A DNA stretch of 9,970 nucleotides from Gemmatimonadales bacterium UBA4718 (GTDB lineage: Bacteria > Gemmatimonadota > Gemmatimonadetes > Gemmatimonadales > Gemmatimonadaceae): the NCBI GenBank assembly GCA_002404375.1, contig DHJO01000196.1, positions 28,265 to 38,234 on the forward strand, written 5' to 3'. The position numbers and the translations under genes are program-made. Under the pieces are notes generated by a model that was not told the DNA's origin, did not search any database, and saw only the letters and a program-made list of their open reading frames with translations. Of the stretch, positions 1 to 6,130 are shown piece by piece (position 1 is the first letter of the stretch; each line of letters starts with the position of its first letter).

Positions 1-1
1 G

Positions 2-52
2 ACCCCGTTCAGTTCAGTTGAATCCTTCAGTACCCCGTTCAGTTCAGTTGAA
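2..52. repeat. Two-copy direct repeat, 21 bp identical, 30-bp period
   Basis: Positions 2-22 and 32-52 are identical over 21 bp, with core gttcagttcagttgaa, separated by a 9-bp spacer. Each copy contains a doubled GTTCA and a small inverted motif TTCA-GT-TGAA. The stretch is less GC-rich than its surroundings and lies beyond the 3' end of csoR. Only two units are visible; the array may continue left of the window. It could be a small intergenic tandem repeat or the edge of a larger element. No function can be assigned. Confidence 0.85.
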
Positions 53-78
53 GCCTGTCCAACCGATTGAACCGCAGG

Positions 79-453
79 TCACCGACTGTGAGTGTACATG
101 AGATCAACGAGCTCATCGTACATCCCGTCCGCCTGCTTTCCTCCGGCGCGGATGGCGCCCGTTGCGCAGTGTTTCAGGTGGTTTCGCATCAGCTCCCGGC
201 CAACGCCGCGAAGCGCTTCCTGAACAGACGATATCTGTGTGAGGATGTCGGCACAGTAGCGGTCGTCGGCGATCATCTTTTGCAGTCCCCTCACCTGTCC
301 CTCGATGCGGCGCAGTCGTTTGAGATTCCGCGACTTCACTTCCGGATCGACGGCGACAGCCTTTCTCGAGCCCGACGAATCGCGAATCGCGCAGCCGCAC
401 TCAGCGGCGTGATTCGATGCCTTCCGATCCTCGCGCTTCAGCGCAGTAGCCAT
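79..453 (-). CDS. csoR: CsoR-family Cu(I)-sensing transcriptional repressor
   Basis: A 124-residue all-helical metal-sensing repressor of the CsoR/RcnR/FrmR (DUF156) family. It binds operator DNA in the apo form and releases it when Cu(I) binds. The family core runs from about residue 44 (LKRLRRIEGQ, 44-53) to the end. The Cu(I) ligand set is present: C67, H92 and C96, with exactly the C-x24-H-x3-C spacing of Mycobacterium tuberculosis CsoR (C36/H61/C65). Y66 sits just before the first Cys, as in that protein. This points to copper rather than nickel or formaldehyde. The start is supported by a purine-rich Shine-Dalgarno, GGGAGAGG, at 456-463. It is 19 bp downstream of copA on the same strand, so it is probably the second gene of an operon it represses. 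Unusual: about 40 extra N-terminal residues precede the core, including H15, C19 and C21 (ECGC). These may be an additional metal site or simply a lineage-specific tail. Confidence 0.95.
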   Translation of the reverse strand: MATALKREDRKASNHAAECGCAIRDSSGSRKAVAVDPEVKSRNLKRLRRIEGQVRGLQKMIADDRYCADILTQISSVQEALRGVGRELMRNHLKHCATGAIRAGGKQADGMYDELVDLMYTHSR

Positions 454-472
454 ATCCTCTCCCTGGAGATGT

Positions 473-2728
473 TCACGCGACGCGTGCGTGCCGCAGGCGA
501 AGGCTGTTCGTCACCACGCTCACCGAGCTGAGCGCCATCGCCGCGCTGGCGATGATCGGGCTCAACATCAGTCCGGTGAACGGATAGAGCACTCCCGCGG
601 CGATCGGTATCCCGATCACGTTGTACACGAACGCCCAGAACAGATTCTGTTTCATGGTCGCCATCGTCTGGCGCGAAAGCGAAATCGCCGCAGGGACACC
701 GCGCAGATCGCTTCGCATGAGGGCGATGTCACTCGCCTCGACGGCGATGTCCGTTCCCTTGGGCATCGATATTCCGACATCCGACTGAGCGAGCGCCGGA
801 GCATCGTTGATTCCGTCGCCGACCATTGCCACGACTCGCCCAAGGTCCTGAAGCCTGCGAATCTCGGCCACCTTGTCTTGGGGAAGTACTTCAGCGACCA
901 CGCGGAGGACGCCGATTTCCTTCGCAATCGCCCTGGCCGTGGAGAATCGGTCGCCAGTGAGCAACACCACGTCGACTTCCATTTCCTGGAGTTTTTGCAC
1001 TGCCTCCAGGGACGTCGGTCTCAGTGAATCGGAGACGACGATTACGCCGACCGCGCGGCCATCAAGGGCAACATAGAGCTCACTCGATGCCTCGAGCGAT
1101 GAGGACCCGTCCGCCAGCCGAGGATCTTCGGCGGCGATGCCCAGCTCGCGCATCAGTGCTGCGTTTCCCACCGCTACTTCCCGCCCCTGCACTTTGCCCG
1201 TCACGCCGCTTCCCGTGCGGGACCTGAAATCACTCGCGGGATGAAGCGACAGCTCTTTGCCGAGGGCCGCGCGAACTATTGCTGCCGCGACTGGGTGCTC
1301 CGAGTGACGTTCGAGTGCCGCTGCGTAGGCGAGTATCTCCGCCTCGGACAGCGGCCCCAAAGAGATCACTTGTGCTACGGCAGGAACGCCCTCAGTGACG
1401 GTTCCAGTCTTGTCGAGGACTACCGTATCCACGTCGCCGGCGCGCTGCAGGATTTCACCGCCCTTTATGAGGAGGCCCAATTCCGCGCCTCGTCCCGTCG
1501 CCACCATCACCGCGGTCGGAACAGCGAGGCCCATCGCGCACGGGCAGGCGATGATGAGGACGGACACCGCCGCGGCGATCGCGTGAGGAAGCTCAGTCGG
1601 ACCGGCCGCGAAATACCATGCGATGAAAGTCACGATCGCGATCGCGAGGACAACCGGGACGAACACCGCGCTGACCTTGTCCGCGAGTCTCTGGATCGGG
1701 GCGCGCGAGCTCTGTGCTTCCTCCATCAGCGCCACGATCCGGGCAAGCACGCTCTCCGCGCCGACGCTCGTCGCACGATAGCGGAACGCGCCAGTTGTGT
1801 TGAGAGTTCCGCCCACGACACGATCGCCAGTGCTCTTGGCGACGGGCAGCGGCTCGCCCGTCAACATCGATTCGTCCACGTCGCTCGACCCCTCGACGAG
1901 AATTCCGTCGACCGGGATCCGTTCGCCCGGCCGAACTACCACCATCTCGCCGGACCCTACCTCGGCCAAGGGCTTGTCGACCCACCTACCGTTCTCTTCG
2001 ACGCGAGCACTCGGGGGCAGCAGCGTGACGAGCCGTCGCAGTGCCTCCGACGTCTTTCGTCTTGCGCGCGCTTCGATCGCACGACCAGCGAGCACGAGTC
2101 CGATGATAAAGATCACGGCTTCGTAGTAGACGTCGGGCGCGATCCCGTTGCGCGCAAACAGATTCGGCGCGGTCGTCGCGATCACGGAATAGAGGAACGC
2201 CGAGCCGGTGCCAAGCGCGACGAGAGTGTTCATGTCCGCGGAGCGGTGGCGGACCGCTTTCCAGGCGCGACGATAGATGTCGCGACCGGCCCAGGCGAGA
2301 ATCGCGGCCGTCAAGCCGAGCAGGCCGTAGTTGGCGAGCGCATTCCCCATCATCAGCATGGAGATGCCCATGGACACGATCCCGGCGATGACGCTCACCG
2401 TTGCCTTGATCGCGAGCTCCCGCGCCTCGCGCTCTTCGGCATCCTCTCGTCTCGACATCGCGCGCGCTGAATTCTCTTCGGCGGCAGGGAGCTCGGCTTC
2501 GTAGCCTGTGGCGCGCACCGCATCGATGAGACGTGCCGGGCTCACCGCCGTCGAGTCGTACCGGACCGCCGCGCTCCTGGTAACGAGGTTTACCGACGCG
2601 TCGATGACGCCGGGCTCCGAGGCGAGCGCGCGCTGAACCCGGGCCTGGCATGCTGCGCACGTCATCCCGGTCACGGGAAACGATATCGAGTCTTCCTTGC
2701 CTGCGACGAGCTGGGTTGCCACGCTCAC
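473..2728 (-). CDS. copA: Copper-exporting P1B-type ATPase (Cu+ efflux)
   Basis: A 751-residue inner-membrane pump that exports Cu+ from the cytoplasm using ATP. In order: one N-terminal heavy-metal-associated domain with GMTCAAC (21-27; metal Cys 24 and 27); a charged linker (about 81-106); TM1-4 (about 107-220); the actuator domain with TGE (290-292); TM5-6 with the CPC transport motif (395-397); the phosphorylation site DKTGT (D439); SEHP (476-479) for ATP adenine recognition; TGD (591-593); GDGINDAP (637-644); then TM7-8 with YN (702-703) and MALSS (731-735). CPC together with YN and MxxSS is the P1B-1 signature, meaning Cu+/Ag+ rather than Zn or Cd. Length is normal for a one-HMA CopA. 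The assigned start is GTG at 2728, but a GTG two codons downstream (2722) is better spaced from the GGAGG ribosome site (8 nt versus 2 nt). It leads the copA-csoR operon; no CopZ chaperone gene is seen nearby. Confidence 0.97.
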   Translation of the reverse strand: MSVATQLVAGKEDSISFPVTGMTCAACQARVQRALASEPGVIDASVNLVTRSAAVRYDSTAVSPARLIDAVRATGYEAELPAAEENSARAMSRREDAEEREARELAIKATVSVIAGIVSMGISMLMMGNALANYGLLGLTAAILAWAGRDIYRRAWKAVRHRSADMNTLVALGTGSAFLYSVIATTAPNLFARNGIAPDVYYEAVIFIIGLVLAGRAIEARARRKTSEALRRLVTLLPPSARVEENGRWVDKPLAEVGSGEMVVVRPGERIPVDGILVEGSSDVDESMLTGEPLPVAKSTGDRVVGGTLNTTGAFRYRATSVGAESVLARIVALMEEAQSSRAPIQRLADKVSAVFVPVVLAIAIVTFIAWYFAAGPTELPHAIAAAVSVLIIACPCAMGLAVPTAVMVATGRGAELGLLIKGGEILQRAGDVDTVVLDKTGTVTEGVPAVAQVISLGPLSEAEILAYAAALERHSEHPVAAAIVRAALGKELSLHPASDFRSRTGSGVTGKVQGREVAVGNAALMRELGIAAEDPRLADGSSSLEASSELYVALDGRAVGVIVVSDSLRPTSLEAVQKLQEMEVDVVLLTGDRFSTARAIAKEIGVLRVVAEVLPQDKVAEIRRLQDLGRVVAMVGDGINDAPALAQSDVGISMPKGTDIAVEASDIALMRSDLRGVPAAISLSRQTMATMKQNLFWAFVYNVIGIPIAAGVLYPFTGLMLSPIIASAAMALSSVSVVTNSLRLRHARVA

Positions 2729-2730
2729 TA

Positions 2731-2740
2731 CCTCCCACCT
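2731..2740 (-). promoter_or_regulatory. Ribosome binding site of copA; start-codon choice
   Basis: Read on the minus strand this is AGGTGGGAGG. The GGAGG part ends 2 nt before the first GTG (2728) and 8 nt before the second in-frame GTG (2722). The AGGTGG part lies 6 nt before the first GTG. If transcription begins near 2736, as the promoter model suggests, AGGTGG would be partly missing from the mRNA and the second GTG would be the better start. The difference is only two residues. Confidence 0.6.
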
Positions 2741-2742
2741 TG

Positions 2743-2771
2743 AATCAACATACCCCCCTCCCCTATGTCAA
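2743..2771 (-). promoter_or_regulatory. Probable promoter of the copA-csoR operon
   Basis: On the minus strand a perfect -35 hexamer TTGACA lies at 2771-2766. With the usual 17-bp spacing, the -10 position is TTGATT (2748-2743), which matches only three of the six TATAAT consensus bases. The predicted transcription start is near 2736, giving a leader of only about 8-14 nt. A weak -10 with a strong -35, and the operator between them, is plausible for a tightly repressed metal-efflux promoter. The -10 assignment is uncertain. Confidence 0.5.
2748..2768 (-). promoter_or_regulatory. Candidate CsoR operator upstream of copA
   Basis: A 5-bp perfect inverted repeat, ACATA (2748-2752) and TATGT (2764-2768), flanks an 11-bp tract that reads GGGGAGGGGGG on the minus strand. 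CsoR/RcnR-family operators typically have short AT-containing inverted repeats around a G/C tract, so the architecture fits. The site lies directly upstream of copA-csoR and occupies the spacer between the proposed -35 and -10 boxes, where binding would block polymerase. The sequence symmetry and location are observed; binding by the CsoR encoded here is inferred. Confidence 0.7.
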
Positions 2772-2860
2772 GCCGCTTTCCCCTGCATAACGCCGTCGGC
2801 ACGGAGCACAAATTGCGTTGTTGAGCAGTTTGGCGGGCGTGGGCTATCAGGAGGGGGACT

Positions 2861-4162
2861 ATGGGCATCTCGCAGCGACCGGGCAACGGAGAATCGGACA
2901 TTTCACTGGAGAATTGCACGCTGGCCAGGGTCCTGGCCGACAGGATGCGCGACAGTAGGGATGACCTTACCCGTCGCTGGCTCGACCGTATCGGCGCGCG
3001 CGTCAGACTCGACCCGAACAAAATTTTTCCGACTGATGCCCTCCTCGATCACGTCCCCCTCCTGATTCAGGGCATCGCCGACTACATCGAGAATCCGGGA
3101 AAGGCCATCCTTTCCGACATCCCCGTTGTCGCGAAAGCGATGGAGCTTGGGGAGCTCAGGTTCGCCCAGGGATTCGATGAATACGAACTATTGAAGGAGT
3201 ACGAGATCTTTGGCGGAATTCTCTTCTCTTTCCTGTCACGCATCGCGGATGATATTGAGGAGCCGTGCAGTCGTGGCGAGCTTCTCGCTTGCGCCCATCG
3301 GCTTTTTCTGGCGGTCGCCCTGATTCAGCAAGCCACGCTGACGCACTACCTGAGCCTGGTCAAGGAACGCCTGAGCGAGCGGGAGCAGCGCCTCCGCGCT
3401 TTCAATCGCGCGCTCAGTCATGAGCTGAGAAATCTCATTGGGGCGATCGGCGGCGCCGCCGAGATCCTCCAGCTTGGCGCATCGTCGAAGGAGCAGGAGC
3501 AGACCATGGTCTCGATGATCGTCCGCAACACAGAAACCATGAAGGCCTCCCTCGAGAATCTCGTCGAGCTTTCGCGCATGGGCGAGGATGTCCGCCGCTC
3601 CCGACACGTCGCGCTACCGCAAGCGGCGGCCGAAGTCGCCCGACAGCTTCGCGAAGCCGCCCGCGCTCGCGGTGTTGAGATCAGAATCGCAGCTGACTTA
3701 CCACAGGTCGACGTAAGCGCCGCGGCTTTCGAGCTCTGTCTCTCCAATCTGATCGCGAATGCGATCAAGTACTCCGATCCCGCCAAGGAAAAACGCCGGG
3801 TCGAGATTCGAGCCAGAGTGGCTTCACCCGATGATGGTGCAGAGCCACAGACGATAGTCGAAGTGCGCGACAACGGTCTGGGAGTTCCCGAGGAGAAGCG
3901 ATCACGGCTCTTCCAGCGGTTCTATCGCGCCCATGAGGACACTCAGGCTGACATCGACGGAACAGGACTGGGTCTCAGCATCGTGAGAGAGACGGCAACT
4001 TCGATGGGCGGGCGGACGTGGGCTGAATTCCTGGAAGAGGGTACCGCATTCTACTTCTCGATCCCGACTAGACGCAAAGCCGATGAGGCGGCCATGGCAC
4101 CCGCCCAAATGGAGTCAGCTACCGTATCGGACGGTCAAAGCGCAGAGGGGTCGGCACGTTGA
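2861..4162 (+). CDS. Soluble sensor histidine kinase with RsbRD-type N-terminal domain
   Basis: A 433-residue protein with no membrane segment, hence probably cytoplasmic. Residues about 21-165 are helical and resemble the N-terminal domain of RsbRD-type stressosome/RsbT co-antagonist proteins (R38-R39-W40 near the start; Q103-G104-F105-D106 followed by ELLKEY at 109-114). A HisKA dimerisation segment follows, with phospho-acceptor H187 in SHELRN, then a HATPase domain: N-box N296/N300, G1 box DNGLG (337-341), F-box about 350-356, and G2 box GTGLGL (367-372). All residues needed for autophosphorylation appear present. The start has a good Shine-Dalgarno, AGGAGG at 2849-2854, 6 nt from ATG. 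No response regulator is encoded in the window, so it is an orphan here. It reads divergently from copA across 132 bp that contain the candidate CsoR operator. The signal is unknown. The last 30 residues are low-complexity and overlap the convergent dipeptidase gene. Confidence 0.93.
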   Translation: MGISQRPGNGESDISLENCTLARVLADRMRDSRDDLTRRWLDRIGARVRLDPNKIFPTDALLDHVPLLIQGIADYIENPGKAILSDIPVVAKAMELGELRFAQGFDEYELLKEYEIFGGILFSFLSRIADDIEEPCSRGELLACAHRLFLAVALIQQATLTHYLSLVKERLSEREQRLRAFNRALSHELRNLIGAIGGAAEILQLGASSKEQEQTMVSMIVRNTETMKASLENLVELSRMGEDVRRSRHVALPQAAAEVARQLREAARARGVEIRIAADLPQVDVSAAAFELCLSNLIANAIKYSDPAKEKRRVEIRARVASPDDGAEPQTIVEVRDNGLGVPEEKRSRLFQRFYRAHEDTQADIDGTGLGLSIVRETATSMGGRTWAEFLEEGTAFYFSIPTRRKADEAAMAPAQMESATVSDGQSAEGSAR

Positions 4163-4799
4163 AGGTGTAGTGCCACCATTCCTGGTCGTAGTTCTGGAAC
4201 CCTTCGGCTTCCATTGCCGCCTTGAGCCTCTGCCGATTCACCGCCGACAATCCACTCGCGTTCGCCGTGTGAGCCGCCGCAGAGAAGGTATCGAACGGCG
4301 TTCCCATCTCGAGCTCTTGCCCAGTGACGAGGTCGATCAACGTGAGATCGATCGCGAGACCGAGGTTGTGGCGGGATCGGCTGGCGATGTAGCCATCCTT
4401 GAGAAGATCGGCGCGATGAACGCGCTCCGTCCAATCCACCATGGCGAGTGTCGCGCGCACGGGACGGTAGGCATCGAAGATCTTTAGTGCGAGCCCCCGC
4501 GGCCGCAAATCGCGCTGCACACTCGACAGCGCCGCCGCTGCTTCGCGCCTCAGGTACGCCCGGTTCGCCTGATATCCCGGCAGCGGCGCGCCCGTAAAAT
4601 TGTTCGCGGTCGCGTATCGGAGGTCGACGACTATTGTCGGATCGAGCGACTGCACATCCACGAGAAGCGTGTCGGCTACCGCGTCAGGCGCGATCTCCGT
4701 TTCCGCCGTATTGACGGGTGGGGCAGCCGCAACTCTGCGTTGCGGTGGCGCACACGCGATGGCAATCGCAAGCAACAGGAATGAGAGCGGTTTTCGCAT
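4119..4799 (-). CDS. VanX-type D-alanyl-D-alanine dipeptidase, probable lipoprotein
   Basis: A 226-residue zinc dipeptidase of the peptidase M15D (VanX/DdpX) family, which cleaves D-Ala-D-Ala to D-Ala. The signature SxHxxGxAxD is at 142-151, giving zinc ligands H144 and D151. The C-terminal EWWH gives catalytic base E207 and third zinc ligand H210, and R112 in DAYRP matches the conserved transition-state arginine. Spacing within each pair (H to D, 7; E to H, 3) equals that of VanX. The N-terminus (KPLSFLLLAIAIA then C16) looks like a lipoprotein signal, and Ala after the Cys would favour the outer membrane. Envelope location argues against a VanX role in cytoplasmic D-Ala-D-Ala depletion for vancomycin resistance; no vanH, vanA or vanRS genes are present. 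Scavenging of cell-wall peptides is more likely. It overlaps the kinase gene by 44 bp tail-to-tail. No Shine-Dalgarno is seen; a -10-like TATTGT lies 6 nt before ATG. Confidence 0.93.
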   Translation of the reverse strand: MRKPLSFLLLAIAIACAPPQRRVAAAPPVNTAETEIAPDAVADTLLVDVQSLDPTIVVDLRYATANNFTGAPLPGYQANRAYLRREAAAALSSVQRDLRPRGLALKIFDAYRPVRATLAMVDWTERVHRADLLKDGYIASRSRHNLGLAIDLTLIDLVTGQELEMGTPFDTFSAAAHTANASGLSAVNRQRLKAAMEAEGFQNYDQEWWHYTFNVPTPLRFDRPIR

Positions 4800-4805
4800 C
4801 CGCTA

Positions 4806-4811
4806 ACAATA
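4806..4811 (-). promoter_or_regulatory. -10-like box abutting the dipeptidase start
   Basis: TATTGT on the minus strand ends 6 nt before the ATG at 4799. The closest purine run, GGAG, is about 15 nt upstream and too far away to be a normal ribosome site. This arrangement is what is expected for a leaderless transcript beginning at or next to the start codon. No convincing -35 box is visible, so support is modest. Confidence 0.35.
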
Positions 4812-4856
4812 CTGCTCCGGCGCAGCGGCGTCATTCCTCTGGCAGCGGGATTCGCA

Positions 4857-4864
4857 CATATTTT
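4857..4864 (+). promoter_or_regulatory. -10-like box just upstream of the transporter start
   Basis: The sequence CATATTTT contains CATATT (5 nt before ATG 4868) and TATTTT (3 nt before). There is no Shine-Dalgarno between it and the ATG, and no clear -35 box. It may drive a leaderless or nearly leaderless transcript. The 68-bp gap 4800-4867 must hold the promoters of both divergent genes. Confidence 0.3.
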
Positions 4865-4867
4865 CGC

Positions 4868-6094
4868 ATGGCAAGCATCGGCGCGATAACTCCGTCCACG
4901 CTCTCCCACACCGCGCCCCGCGGCCACCGCGCCGCCGTGTTCGCCAGCTTTCTCGGCTGGACTCTCGACGCATTCGATTTCTTTCTCGTTGTCTTTGCGC
5001 TGACGGCAATCGCGAAGGAATTCCACAAGACCGACGCCGAGATGGCGCTCACGATCACGGTGACGCTGGCCTTTCGTCCAGTGGGAGCGTTCATCTTCGG
5101 TCTGATAGCGGATCGTTACGGACGGAAGCTGCCGTTGATGATCGACCTCGTTTTCTTCTCGATCGTGGAAGTTCTGTCCGGTTTCGCCCCCAGCTACGCG
5201 ACCTTTTTCATTCTGCGTGCCTTATTCGGAATCGGTATGGGCGGTGAATGGGGAGTCGGCGCATCCCTGGCAATGGAGAAAGCGCCCGCCAGACACCGCG
5301 GGGTTCTCTCGGGATTATTGCAAGAGGGATACGCGACGGGGTATCTGCTCGCCGCCATTTGCTACTTCTTCGTTTTCCCGCGCTGGGGCTGGAGACCAAT
5401 GTTCTTCATCGGGGGACTACCGGCGTTGCTTGCCCTATTCGTGAGGTATCGCGTGCACGAGTCCGAAGTCTGGGAGCGCACCAGGCACAAGGACTGGAGC
5501 AGTCTCGGGCGTGGAATCCTTTCGCACTGGAAGCTCTTTCTATATCTCACGCTCCTCATGGCTGGGATGAATTTTGTCTCTCACGGTACCCAGGACATGT
5601 ACCCCACGTTTCTCCAGCGCGATTGGGGCTTCTCTCCGCAGAAGCGCGCCGCCCTGACCGCATTCTCAATGGTCGGCGCGATCATTGGAGGAGTGAGCTT
5701 CGGTTATTTGTCGGACAGAATCGGTCGGCGTCGCTCGATCGTTCTTGCGCTCGTGCTGGCGATAGCGATGATCCCGCTCTGGGCGTTCTCGCCATCGATC
5801 ATCGGTCTGGTCATCGGCGCTTTCGCGATGCAGTTCATGGTTCAGGGAGCATGGGGAGTGATCCCCGCGCACATCACCGAGCTGTCGCCAGATTCCGTGC
5901 GTGGGTTTCTGCCTGGCTTCGCATATCAGTGCGGCGTGTTGCTCGCCAGCTCGGTGGGTTATCTGGAGGCTCTGTTCGCCGCGAGGACGAGCTACGCGCA
6001 TTCGATGGCGATCGTGGCGTTCACCGTTTTCTCGGCGGCCGCGATTATCGCCTGGGCCGGGCGTGAGCGACGCGGCGTCGAGTTTGGAGCCTGA
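4868..6094 (+). CDS. Major facilitator superfamily transporter, SHS (sialate/lactate) type
   Basis: A 408-residue inner-membrane protein with about 12 predicted TM helices in two halves joined by a loop (about 195-220). TM1 carries LDAFDFF (33-39). The MFS motif A occurs twice: ADRYGRK (81-87) after TM2 and SDRIGRR (282-288) after TM8. R70 in TM2 and the GMGGEWGVG stretch (123-131) in TM4 resemble the sialate:H+ symporter family (NanT, Jen1-like lactate permeases), so a proton-coupled monocarboxylate or acidic sugar is the likeliest substrate. This is a family-level inference. The reading frame opens 50 codons earlier at 4718, but those residues lie antisense to the dipeptidase signal peptide and look nothing like the family. 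ATG 4868 leaves 19 residues before TM1, as expected. It is divergent from the dipeptidase and convergent with the decarboxylase, with a 36-bp gap after its stop. Confidence 0.92.
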   Translation: MASIGAITPSTLSHTAPRGHRAAVFASFLGWTLDAFDFFLVVFALTAIAKEFHKTDAEMALTITVTLAFRPVGAFIFGLIADRYGRKLPLMIDLVFFSIVEVLSGFAPSYATFFILRALFGIGMGGEWGVGASLAMEKAPARHRGVLSGLLQEGYATGYLLAAICYFFVFPRWGWRPMFFIGGLPALLALFVRYRVHESEVWERTRHKDWSSLGRGILSHWKLFLYLTLLMAGMNFVSHGTQDMYPTFLQRDWGFSPQKRAALTAFSMVGAIIGGVSFGYLSDRIGRRRSIVLALVLAIAMIPLWAFSPSIIGLVIGAFAMQFMVQGAWGVIPAHITELSPDSVRGFLPGFAYQCGVLLASSVGYLEALFAARTSYAHSMAIVAFTVFSAAAIIAWAGRERRGVEFGA

Positions 6095-6130
6095 TCGGCG
6101 GCTGTCACCGGTCGTTTCGCCGAACAAGCC

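Noticed and set aside
1241..2470. A 409-codon open frame on the plus strand, antisense to copA
   Set aside because: Its translation is rich in Arg, His, Asp and Glu with no domain, and it lies wholly opposite a fully motif-supported CopA. It is a GC-rich codon-bias shadow.
2821..2849. Possible kinase promoter: TTGAGC (2821-2826), 17-bp gap, CTATCA (2844-2849)
   Set aside because: The -10 would touch the kinase's Shine-Dalgarno, so the transcript would lack it. The -10 match is also poor.
2728..3021. A 97-codon minus-strand frame over the copA-kinase intergenic region
   Set aside because: It crosses the candidate operator and promoter and runs antisense to the kinase start. No recognisable domain.
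4119..4799. Vancomycin-resistance role for the VanX homologue
   Set aside because: No vanH, D-Ala-D-Lac ligase or vanRS pair is nearby, the nearby kinase is a soluble RsbRD type rather than VanS-like, and the protein appears exported as a lipoprotein.
4718..4867. N-terminal extension of the transporter from the ATG at 4718
   Set aside because: The 50 extra residues are antisense to the dipeptidase signal peptide, are not membrane-like and precede a normal MFS N-terminus at 4868.
5248..6066. A 272-codon plus-strand frame inside the transporter gene
   Set aside because: It lies in another frame of the transporter, is rich in Arg, His and Ser without hydrophobic segments, and has no ribosome site. 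The overlapping frame encodes a clear 12-TM MFS protein.
6095..6123. Possible terminator between the convergent transporter and decarboxylase genes: TCGGCG (6095-6100) and CGCCGA (6118-6123)
   Set aside because: Only a 6-bp stem with a 17-nt loop and no T-run on either strand. Not enough for an intrinsic terminator call.
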